A stretch of 46,353 nt of DNA from CAYVDB01 sp964450705 (lineage in GTDB: Bacteria > Patescibacteriota > Minisyncoccia > Phycocordibacterales > Zambryskibacteraceae): positions 1 to 46,353 of the forward strand of contig CAYVDB010000005.1 in NCBI GenBank assembly GCA_964450705.1, read 5' to 3'. Under the pieces are notes generated by a model. It searched no databases, was not told the DNA's origin, and saw only the letters and a list, made by a program, of their open reading frames with translations. Shown here piece after piece: positions 7,145-13,786 of this stretch. Both the position numbers and the translations under genes were made by a program. Every line of letters starts with the position of its first letter. Within the stretch, counting starts at the first letter, position 1.

Positions 7145-10100
7145 TTAGTCGCAGAGTTTTGCTTTTTCTATAATGATCGAGACTTCATTATTACGGAGAG
7201 AAACCTTTCCGATGATGGCAATCAGGGCGTCTTTCTTTATTATATTTTTATAACTTTCAAAAGTTTTAGGAAAAACTACGCAGTCTATTCTATCTGTTAG
7301 ATCCTGAAGTGTAACAAAAGCCATGTACTCATTTTTTTTGGTTATTACTTCACGCATTTCTTCTACAAGGCCGACAAGCATTACCTCTTTGCCTTCTTTC
7401 GGCTCCTTCTTTATTTTCTGAATGTCGGTATCTAGTTTCCCAAGTTTTTCTTTAAACTTATCTAAGGGATGTCCAGAAATATAGAGGCCAAGAAGTTCTT
7501 TCTCCCACGATAGCCGATCTGAAATAGGCGCTTCGGGATGTGATTTAAGTGAAAGGTCTGAGATTTTGTCTTTAAGTCCTCCAAACAATGAGTCTTGATT
7601 TATATTTTGCTCCTTAGTTACTTCTTTATGATACTCAAGAAGAAGATCGAGGTTATGGAGAAGTGTTCCGCGTTCTTCGAAATCATCTAGCGCACCAGAT
7701 TTTATAAGCGCCTCGAGGGATTTTTTGTTGAGATTTTTATCCTTAATTCTCCGAAGAAAGTCTGTGAGGGATATAAAACGCCCTCGCTCTTTTCGTTCTT
7801 TTACGATCGTATTTGCGATGCCTTCTCCAAAATTCTTAATAGTTGTTAATCCGAAACGGATTGTGTCTTTTTCTCCTTCTTTTCTTACAACAGAAAATCC
7901 TTGGAAGCTTTCATTTATGGAAGGGGGAAGTACTGGGATGTCGAGGCGCTTACATTCTTCGATAAGATCGGCGATTTGTGGAATGTTTCCTGAATCTGCA
8001 GTAAGTGCCGCAGACATATATATAGCAGGGAAGTTTGCCTTTAGATATGCGGTTTGGTATGCAACTCGTCCGTAGCTTGCAGCGTGGGCTTTATTGAATC
8101 CGTATGCTTGGAAGGGTTCAAATAATTTCCAGAGCATTTCTGCAAACTTTTTACTTTGACCGTTCTCGATTACTCCCTTAATAAATTTTTCTTTTTGGGC
8201 GGCCATCTCTGCTGGAATCTTTTTTCCAACAGCTTTTCTAAATTTATCTGCTTCAAGCCAGGAGTATCCCGCGAGCTCGATAGCTGAAAACAAGAGGTCA
8301 TCTTGGTACACAATGAGACCGTAGGAAGCTTCCAAGTACTTCTTCATCCTAGGGTCGGGATAAGTTATGAGCGTAGGATCATTTTTTCTTCGAATGTATT
8401 CCGGTATAACTTCCATAGGTCCTGGTCGATATAGAGCTACCATGGCATTAATATCGTGGATTGATGTAGGTTTAAGCTCCATAAGGAATTTAGTCATTGC
8501 TTCTCCGTTTAACTGGAAAAGTCCTTCGGTTTCGCCACGAGCTAAAGATTCAAATGTTTTAGTATCATCAAGTGGAATATCCTCAATATTGAAAGTTTTT
8601 CCTAGAATGGCTTCAATACGGTGCAAGGTATCAGCAATAATGGAAAGGTTCTTTAGCCCTAAGAAGTCAAATTTAAGAAGTCCTGCATCTTCTACTGCAT
8701 GCATGTCATATTGTGTAATAATCTTTTCCTCTCCTTTTGTATCAAATTGTAAAGGCACGAAATCAGTTATATTTGTCGGCGAAATGACTACCCCAGCTGC
8801 ATGCACGGATATGTGTCGCGCACATCCTTCTATCTTTTTTGCCATGTCCAAAATGTTTTTCGCTTCAGAGTCTTTATTGTAAAGCTCTGCTAGTTCGGGG
8901 ACGAGCTCAAAAGCTCGATCAATTGTCATTGGGAATCCTTGTGAGCCAAGAGGGATTAGCTTGGCAATTTTGTCTCCAATTGCGTATGGATATCCAAGCG
9001 CTCGGGCCACGTCTCGTACAGCCCCACGCGCGAGCATTGTCCCAAAGGTGCCGATTTGGGCAACTTTTTCATGTCCGTATTTTTTCCGAGCATATTCAAT
9101 AACCTCATCTCTTCTGTCATCTGCAAAATCCATATCTATATCTGGCGCTGAGGGGCGTTCCGGATTGAGGAACCGCTCAAAGGGAAGCCCATATTCTAGC
9201 GGGTTGACGCTCGTAATTCCTGAGAGATATGTAACCATAGACCCAGCAACTGACCCTCGAATGTTTGTGAGTATCCCGTGTTCGTGAGCGTATCGTAAGA
9301 GATCTGCTACAACAAGGAAATATGGAGAATAACCTTTGTTTTTTATAACGAGGAGTTCATATTCGATACGGTCAATGATTTCTTTTGTGCTTGTAACCTT
9401 TCGCTTTTCAATACCTTCATATACAAGTCGACGCAACTCATCATCGTGAGAAAGCCCGCTCGGAACTATATAGTTAGGGAAAACCCAGGAACCTAAATTT
9501 AATTCTAGATTACATTTTTCGACAATACGCATTACATTATCCAAAGCTTCAGGAATATCATTAAAAAATGTATTGGCTTCTTCTTGAGTTATGAAAGAAA
9601 AATTTTCATCTGTGTCGTTAAAACTGCCACGATCTTTTTCATTTCCTGTTTGTATAGAGATAAGAGTTTCTCTCGCGTCTCTATCCTCTTTATTTAGATA
9701 ATAAACATCGTGAGCAGCAACGATAGGGATTTGCAATCGTTTTGCAAATACTTTTAATTTCTCATCTTTTTCTTTGAATCCTGGTATTTCTGGATGATGA
9801 GTTATTTCTAAATAGAAATCTTCGCCAAAAGTTTTTACATACCAGCTATACGCTTCTTCTGCTAATTTTTCGCTATCGGATTGAAGGAGACTTACTATTT
9901 CTCCCGAAAAGGAGGGCATTATTGCGATAAGGCCTTCTTTATGAAGATTCAACAACTCCTTATCAATGCGAGGTTTGTAGTAAAACCCTTCAAGATGAGC
10001 TTTGGTAACGAGCTGGATAAGATTCTTATAGCCAGTTTCATTTTTTGCAAGAAGCACAAGCCGGTACCTCGCCTTATCTACTCCTGCTTGTTTATCAAAT

Positions 10101-10324
10101 CTACTTCTGAGCGCTACGTATGCATCTGTGCCGATGATCGGTTTTACATCATTCTTTTTGCATTCTTTATAGAATTCTATGGCTCCATACAGATTTGAGT
10201 TATCGGTAAGTGCAAGCGCAGGCATATTGTCTTTTTTTGCCTGAGATACCAGTTCTTCTATTTTTGGAAGAGCGTTCAAGAGGCTAAAGTGGCTATGTGT
10301 ATGGAGGTGAGCAAACGGCTTCAT
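7145..10324 (-). CDS. dnaE: DNA polymerase III alpha subunit
   Basis: Replicative polymerase, 1059 residues. The N-terminal PHP domain shows FAHLHTHSHFSLLNA and ALTDNSNLYGA. The palm carries PDIDMDFADDRR and further C-family motifs (GVVISPTN, VALYRPGPM). A helix-hairpin-helix region and a C-terminal OB fold (VMLVGLVEEMR through FVTLQDLTDRIDCVVF) complete the usual DnaE1 order. The ATG at 10324 gives the family start MKPFAHLH; upstream codons in frame lie in the promoter region. TATACT ends seven bases before the ATG, again predicting a leaderless mRNA. The gene is divergent from the pilin-like gene, with under 90 bases between starts. Confidence 0.97.
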   Translation of the reverse strand: MKPFAHLHTHSHFSLLNALPKIEELVSQAKKDNMPALALTDNSNLYGAIEFYKECKKNDVKPIIGTDAYVALRSRFDKQAGVDKARYRLVLLAKNETGYKNLIQLVTKAHLEGFYYKPRIDKELLNLHKEGLIAIMPSFSGEIVSLLQSDSEKLAEEAYSWYVKTFGEDFYLEITHHPEIPGFKEKDEKLKVFAKRLQIPIVAAHDVYYLNKEDRDARETLISIQTGNEKDRGSFNDTDENFSFITQEEANTFFNDIPEALDNVMRIVEKCNLELNLGSWVFPNYIVPSGLSHDDELRRLVYEGIEKRKVTSTKEIIDRIEYELLVIKNKGYSPYFLVVADLLRYAHEHGILTNIRGSVAGSMVTYLSGITSVNPLEYGLPFERFLNPERPSAPDIDMDFADDRRDEVIEYARKKYGHEKVAQIGTFGTMLARGAVRDVARALGYPYAIGDKIAKLIPLGSQGFPMTIDRAFELVPELAELYNKDSEAKNILDMAKKIEGCARHISVHAAGVVISPTNITDFVPLQFDTKGEEKIITQYDMHAVEDAGLLKFDFLGLKNLSIIADTLHRIEAILGKTFNIEDIPLDDTKTFESLARGETEGLFQLNGEAMTKFLMELKPTSIHDINAMVALYRPGPMEVIPEYIRRKNDPTLITYPDPRMKKYLEASYGLIVYQDDLLFSAIELAGYSWLEADKFRKAVGKKIPAEMAAQKEKFIKGVIENGQSKKFAEMLWKLFEPFQAYGFNKAHAASYGRVAYQTAYLKANFPAIYMSAALTADSGNIPQIADLIEECKRLDIPVLPPSINESFQGFSVVRKEGEKDTIRFGLTTIKNFGEGIANTIVKERKERGRFISLTDFLRRIKDKNLNKKSLEALIKSGALDDFEERGTLLHNLDLLLEYHKEVTKEQNINQDSLFGGLKDKISDLSLKSHPEAPISDRLSWEKELLGLYISGHPLDKFKEKLGKLDTDIQKIKKEPKEGKEVMLVGLVEEMREVITKKNEYMAFVTLQDLTDRIDCVVFPKTFESYKNIIKKDALIAIIGKVSLRNNEVSIIIEKAKLCD

Positions 10325-10331
10325 GGGAATC

Positions 10332-10337
10332 AGTATA
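10332..10337 (-). promoter_or_regulatory. -10 element of dnaE
   Basis: TATACT on the minus strand, seven bases upstream of the dnaE ATG. No convincing -35 box is seen at the right distance. Confidence 0.5.
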
Positions 10338-10390
10338 CTATGTCTCATTACCTCCAAGTATCTTCACTTCTGTCTTCTGCTATGGCGATG

Positions 10391-10396
10391 TATACT
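10391..10396 (+). promoter_or_regulatory. -10 element of the pilin-like gene
   Basis: TATACT, 13 bases before the ATG at 10410. The -35 region is weak. Confidence 0.4.
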
Positions 10397-10409
10397 ATAT
10401 GAATCTAGT

Positions 10410-10934
10410 ATGAAATATATTCTATCTAAAAGAGGTTTCACTGTTACAGAACTTTTAGTCGCGATCGCTATTATCGGTATCTTACTAGGCACTATTGCTG
10501 TAAGTGCAAGCTCGGTTCGTTCTCGAGGAAGAGACGCTCAGGTTCGCTCTGATAAACAGCAGATCATTCTAGCTTTGGTGCGGGCTCGTGACAGTAGCCC
10601 AAATTATCTCTATCCGGGGTCTGGAAGTGGATGGAGATGTTTAAAATCATCAGGAACATGTTGGAATGGTTCTTATGGTGGAGATGCCGCAGTTATAACT
10701 ACACTATCTCCGTATTTTTCTAATGCTACTGTTCCGCAACCCCCAGGGACCCAATCAGGGCAGAGTCGGCATGATTCATATTTGTATACCCCAGGGCCGA
10801 TTACAGTAGGAACTCCTGCAGTTACCGGAGCATTTCTTATTTGGGCACAAGAAAGCCCTATTTCTGACTGTAATGGTTTTTATGCTGGTCAAATTGAGAC
10901 TGGAATATACTATTGTTACGAAAAGTTGCCTTAA
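10410..10934 (+). CDS. Type IV pilin-like / pseudopilin protein
   Basis: This 174-residue protein begins with a short basic leader (MKYILSKRG) followed by FTVTELLVAIAIIGILLG, the prepilin peptidase site G/F with Thr-Glu at mature positions 4-5 and the hydrophobic spine helix. The globular part has a Gly/Ser/Pro-rich region and four cysteines (CLKSSGTC, SDCNGF, YYCYE) that could form two disulfides outside the cell. It belongs to type IV pilus or type II secretion systems, which CPR bacteria use for host contact and DNA uptake. No assembly genes (pilB, pilC, pilD) are in the window, so this is an isolated subunit gene, possibly co-transcribed with rnhB three bases downstream. I start at the ATG that gives the canonical leader. 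Confidence 0.88.
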   Translation: MKYILSKRGFTVTELLVAIAIIGILLGTIAVSASSVRSRGRDAQVRSDKQQIILALVRARDSSPNYLYPGSGSGWRCLKSSGTCWNGSYGGDAAVITTLSPYFSNATVPQPPGTQSGQSRHDSYLYTPGPITVGTPAVTGAFLIWAQESPISDCNGFYAGQIETGIYYCYEKLP

Positions 10935-10937
10935 TTA

Positions 10938-11522
10938 ATGAAAGCGAAAGGGGTTGTTGGGATTGACGAAGCGGGACGTGGGCCTCTTGCTGGGCCACTA
11001 TCTCTTGGACTGGTTTATTTTTTAAAGAAGAAACCAAATCTTATAGGGCTTAAAGACTCAAAAAAACTTTCTCCAAAAAAGAGAGAAGAATGGTTTTCTA
11101 AAATAAAGTTGTGGGAAAAACAAAAAATTATTTCATACGAGCATGTGTTTGTATCCTCTGCTCACATTGATCGATACGGTCTTGGTTTTTCTCTTAAAAA
11201 AGGAGTTTCTCTTTTGTTAAAAAAAGCTGCAATAGACAGAGAGCGTAAAATTCTTCTTGATGCTGGCCTTAAAGCGCCTTTGGAATTTTTACAAAAGAGC
11301 ATTGTGAAGGGTGATGAAAAGATTAAAGAAATATCCTTAGCTTCAATTGTTGCCAAAGTTAAGCGTGACAAATATATGCTTAAAAAGGCCAAAGTTTACC
11401 CTAAGTACGGGTTCGACATTCATAAGGGTTATGGCACAAAGGCTCATTTGGATGCTATTTCTCAGTATGGCATGACTAAATTGCATCGAGAGTCCTTTTT
11501 TAGGGGTATAAATATGAAGTAG
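10938..11522 (+). CDS. rnhB: Ribonuclease HII
   Basis: Removes ribonucleotides and RNA primers from DNA-RNA hybrids. The 194-residue protein has GIDEAGRGPLAGP (two catalytic acids), LKDSKKLSPKKRE, GDEKIKEISLASIVAKVKRD with further acids, and the C-terminal YGFDIHKGYGTKAH and LHRESF. Length is normal. It follows the pilin-like gene by three bases with no ribosome binding site, so it is probably read from that transcript. Confidence 0.96.
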   Translation: MKAKGVVGIDEAGRGPLAGPLSLGLVYFLKKKPNLIGLKDSKKLSPKKREEWFSKIKLWEKQKIISYEHVFVSSAHIDRYGLGFSLKKGVSLLLKKAAIDRERKILLDAGLKAPLEFLQKSIVKGDEKIKEISLASIVAKVKRDKYMLKKAKVYPKYGFDIHKGYGTKAHLDAISQYGMTKLHRESFFRGINMK

Positions 11523-11531
11523 TTTCTCTTC

Positions 11532-11560
11532 TTGATAAGTCTTATCTTTTAGACTATACT
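11532..11560 (+). promoter_or_regulatory. Promoter of rpmF, predicting a leaderless mRNA
   Basis: TTGATA (11532-11537), 17-base spacer, TATACT (11555-11560). The ATG at 11569 is eight bases later, almost exactly where transcription should start. Confidence 0.75.
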
Positions 11561-11568
11561 CTTTGATT

Positions 11569-11796
11569 ATGGTTGTACGAATGAGGCATACCCGTTCGCA
11601 TACAGCGAACCGCAGATCTCACCACGCCCTAAAAGGCAAGGGTTTTGCTGTTTGCGCAAATTGCGGCGCAAAGAAGATGAAGCACCGCCTTTGTTCTTCT
11701 TGTGGTAAGTATAAGGACAACGTTGTGGTTGATGTGATTGGTAAAACTGCTCGCAAGGCAGCGAAGAAGAAGGAGAAAGAGAAAACAGGGCGTTAA
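11569..11796 (+). CDS. rpmF: 50S ribosomal protein L32
   Basis: A 75-residue L32 with RRSHHALKGK, the diagnostic segment, and a zinc ribbon (CANCG, then CSSCG). The tail is rich in Lys and Glu. I chose the ATG at 11569 (MVVRMRHTRSHTANRRSHH). A TTG two codons upstream and an internal ATG are less consistent with the promoter and the family. Its own strong promoter fits high expression, and nusB-Nudix may be read through from it. Confidence 0.94.
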   Translation: MVVRMRHTRSHTANRRSHHALKGKGFAVCANCGAKKMKHRLCSSCGKYKDNVVVDVIGKTARKAAKKKEKEKTGR

Positions 11797-11831
11797 GCCA
11801 AGATTTAATTTTTTAGGTTCTTTATATTTTT

Positions 11832-12728
11832 ATGGCAAATCGGCATCTCGCGCGATCGATTGTAATGCAGACACTCTTTGAGTGGGATTTTATGAAAAAA
11901 AATTCGGAAGGGGCTATAAATGTCCTTACTCGGAATGCTGAGGAGTTTGCTCCGGGAGTTTCTGATATATCTTTTATGCAAGATCTATTAGAGGGGGTTC
12001 TTGCAAAGAAGAAGGACCTTGATGCTGTTATAGTAAAAGCCGCTCCAGATTGGCCAATTGATAAGATATCAAATATTGATAGGAATATTTTACGCCTCGG
12101 CCTATATGAGCTTTTGTTTGCTGATCATGAGCAAGTCCCTCCTAAGGTTGCAATCAATGAAGCGATTGAGCTCGCTAAGACATTTGGTGGTGAGACATCA
12201 GGTAAGTTTGTTAATGGGGTTTTGGGAGCCGTTTATAAAGAAATGGGAGAACCAGGCAAAGACGACCAAAGTCCTAAGAAAAAGTTTTCAAACGATATTC
12301 CAGAAGAAGAGTTGCCGCTTGAAGCCCTTGGAGGTGCTCTTGTTTTCGCAGAAGAGAAAGGAAAACTCCTCATTGCTCTTGTGCATGATGTGTTTGGACA
12401 CTGGACTCTCTCAAAAGGTCATCTAGATAACGGTGAAGAAGTTTCTACTGGAGTAGAAAGAGTTGTCTCCGAGGAACTCGGTATCAGAGTTCGCCCTACA
12501 GAACTTATCGGAGATAACCAATATATCGCATACGATCCTGAGAAGGGTAAAATTAGAAAAAGAGTAACGTATTATCTTGCCGAAGCAGATTTTAGCGAGC
12601 TTAATCTACAGACATCTGGTGGACTCGATGATGCTCGATGGTTTCCTATTGAAGATATTGTTGATTTAAATTTCTATGATGATATCTTACCTTTGGTCAC
12701 AAAAGGGTTGACCATGCTAAAAAAATAA
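11832..12728 (+). CDS. nusB: NusB antitermination factor fused to a Nudix domain
   Basis: Residues 1 to about 140 are NusB: NRHLARSIVMQTLFEWDF, IDRNILRLGLYELLF and the family's VAINEAIELAKTFGGETSGKFVNGVLG. NusB binds boxA RNA with S10 for rRNA antitermination. A charged linker leads to a Nudix domain from about residue 163 (ALGGALVFAEE) with the box GHLDNGEEVSTGVERVVSEE. The Nudix consensus GX5EX7REUXEEXGU is matched except that the first Glu of REUXEE is Val, so hydrolysis may be weakened or the domain may only bind nucleotide. Both domains are in one uninterrupted 298-residue frame. It is five bases ahead of rnc, so rRNA antitermination and RNase III processing genes are neighbours. Confidence 0.93.
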   Translation: MANRHLARSIVMQTLFEWDFMKKNSEGAINVLTRNAEEFAPGVSDISFMQDLLEGVLAKKKDLDAVIVKAAPDWPIDKISNIDRNILRLGLYELLFADHEQVPPKVAINEAIELAKTFGGETSGKFVNGVLGAVYKEMGEPGKDDQSPKKKFSNDIPEEELPLEALGGALVFAEEKGKLLIALVHDVFGHWTLSKGHLDNGEEVSTGVERVVSEELGIRVRPTELIGDNQYIAYDPEKGKIRKRVTYYLAEADFSELNLQTSGGLDDARWFPIEDIVDLNFYDDILPLVTKGLTMLKK

Positions 12729-12733
12729 ACCGT

Positions 12734-13432
12734 ATGAAGTCTCTTGATTGGGCAGAATTAGAAAAGCGGATAGGGGTTAGTTTTCAAAATAAAGATCTTC
12801 TATACCAGGCGTTTGTGCACAGATCCTATTTAAATGAAAATAGGAATTTTGAACTTGGCCACAATGAGCGCCTCGAATTTTTAGGAGATGCGGTCCTTGA
12901 GCTGGTTATCACTGACTATCTTTTTCAGAAATATCCAGAAAAAGCTGAGGGGGAGATGACCTCCTTACGTTCTGCGTTAGTTAATGCAAATGCTCTGTAT
13001 CAGGTTGGAGATTCCTTAGGTTTTAATGAATTTTTACTTCTCTCTCGTGGAGAGATGAAAGATACCGGTCGGGCGCGTCAGTATATTCTTGCAAATACTG
13101 TTGAGGCAGTTATCGGTGCTGTATACCTTGACCAAGGTTACGGAAGTTCAAAAGATTTTATTTATGCTCATGTTTGCCCGTTGATGGAAGAAGTCTTAAC
13201 TGAGCGCTCGTGGATCGACTCAAAGAGTTTGTTCCAAGAAAAGGCACAAGAGCATGAGGGGGCAACACCTGTCTATAAGACGTTAAAAGAGACCGGGCCT
13301 GATCATGATAAGCATTTTACCGTTGGGGTATATGTAAGAAGCGAACTTGTTGCGCAAGGTGATGGTGATTCTAAGCAAAATGCAGAGCAAATTGCTGCCC
13401 GAAATGCTTTAGAAAAGAAAGGGTGGAGTTAG
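12734..13432 (+). CDS. rnc: Ribonuclease III
   Basis: Double-strand RNA endonuclease for rRNA and mRNA processing; 232 residues. The signature HNERLEFLGDAVLEL and the second acidic site NTVEAVIGAVYLDQG are intact. The C-terminal double-stranded RNA-binding domain runs from about residue 160 (SLFQEKAQEHEGATPVY) to GDGDSKQNAEQIAARNALE. There is no ribosome binding site; the gene sits five bases after nusB-Nudix, so co-transcription is likely. Confidence 0.96.
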   Translation: MKSLDWAELEKRIGVSFQNKDLLYQAFVHRSYLNENRNFELGHNERLEFLGDAVLELVITDYLFQKYPEKAEGEMTSLRSALVNANALYQVGDSLGFNEFLLLSRGEMKDTGRARQYILANTVEAVIGAVYLDQGYGSSKDFIYAHVCPLMEEVLTERSWIDSKSLFQEKAQEHEGATPVYKTLKETGPDHDKHFTVGVYVRSELVAQGDGDSKQNAEQIAARNALEKKGWS

Positions 13433-13442
13433 TAGTTTATAT

Positions 13443-13704
13443 AAATACAAAGCGCGGCTCCTTGTCGAAGGGATGTCCGCGCTAGGGTTACCTCAAGACA
13501 AACTTCAGTTACTCTCGAGCTTTCACCCATTCTCTCCGTTTCTTTTTAATTAATATAGTTAAAAATGGGAGAATCTTGGTGTTGCACGAGGAGTCTGTAA
13601 GCTATGATTCGGAAAGCTGTCACAAACAACTTCGTCGAAAAAATTACTTTGTCCTGAGGGCAGTTTTAGAACATGCCCGGTTCACTGGATGAGCTTGTTT
13701 CTCT
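13443..13704 (-). ncRNA. Candidate small RNA, unknown family
   Basis: A minus-strand unit is bounded by TTGACT-N16-TATATA (13711-13738) and a strong GC hairpin (13451-13483) followed by TTTGTATTT. Inside are possible stems such as GGGCA/TGCCC near 13650-13677 and CCCATT/AATGGG near 13522-13569. It matches none of the tmRNA, RNase P, SRP or 6S landmarks I know. A short frame beginning ATGGGTGAAAGC near 13530 with a GGAG before it could encode 33 residues, but that frame runs through the terminator. I call it an RNA candidate only because promoter, terminator and the lack of a gene coincide. Confidence 0.35.
13451..13483 (-). terminator. Terminator-like hairpin
   Basis: AGCGCGG (13451-13457) pairs with CCGCGCT (13477-13483); an inner CCTT/AAGG stem extends it. 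The minus strand continues with TTTGTATTTAT. The plus strand has no U-run, so rnc is not its obvious client. Confidence 0.55.
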
Positions 13705-13710
13705 TTATCT

Positions 13711-13738
13711 TATATACTATAAAAACTCTATAAGTCAA
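13711..13738 (-). promoter_or_regulatory. Promoter candidate for the minus-strand RNA
   Basis: TTGACT (13733-13738) and TATATA (13711-13716) with a 16-base spacer. It lies back-to-back with the smc promoter. Confidence 0.5.
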
Positions 13739-13741
13739 TTT

Positions 13742-13769
13742 TTGAAAAAAGGTTTAAAATTGCTATAAT
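13742..13769 (+). promoter_or_regulatory. Promoter of smc
   Basis: TTGAAA (13742-13747), 16-base spacer, TATAAT (13764-13769); the ATG is 17 bases further on. Confidence 0.7.
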
Positions 13770-13786
13770 TTGGGCACTTTTTCTTT

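Larger units (their letters stand above)
13433..13786. other. Gene-free interval between rnc and smc
   Basis: These 354 bases hold no convincing reading frame on either strand; the longest starts give peptides of 13-33 residues. They contain the smc promoter and, on the opposite strand, a promoter and a terminator hairpin bracketing a candidate RNA of about 260 bases. Confidence 0.6.

Noticed and set aside
13443..13704. tmRNA, RNase P, SRP or 6S RNA
   Set aside because: None of the conserved sequence landmarks of these RNAs is present on either strand.
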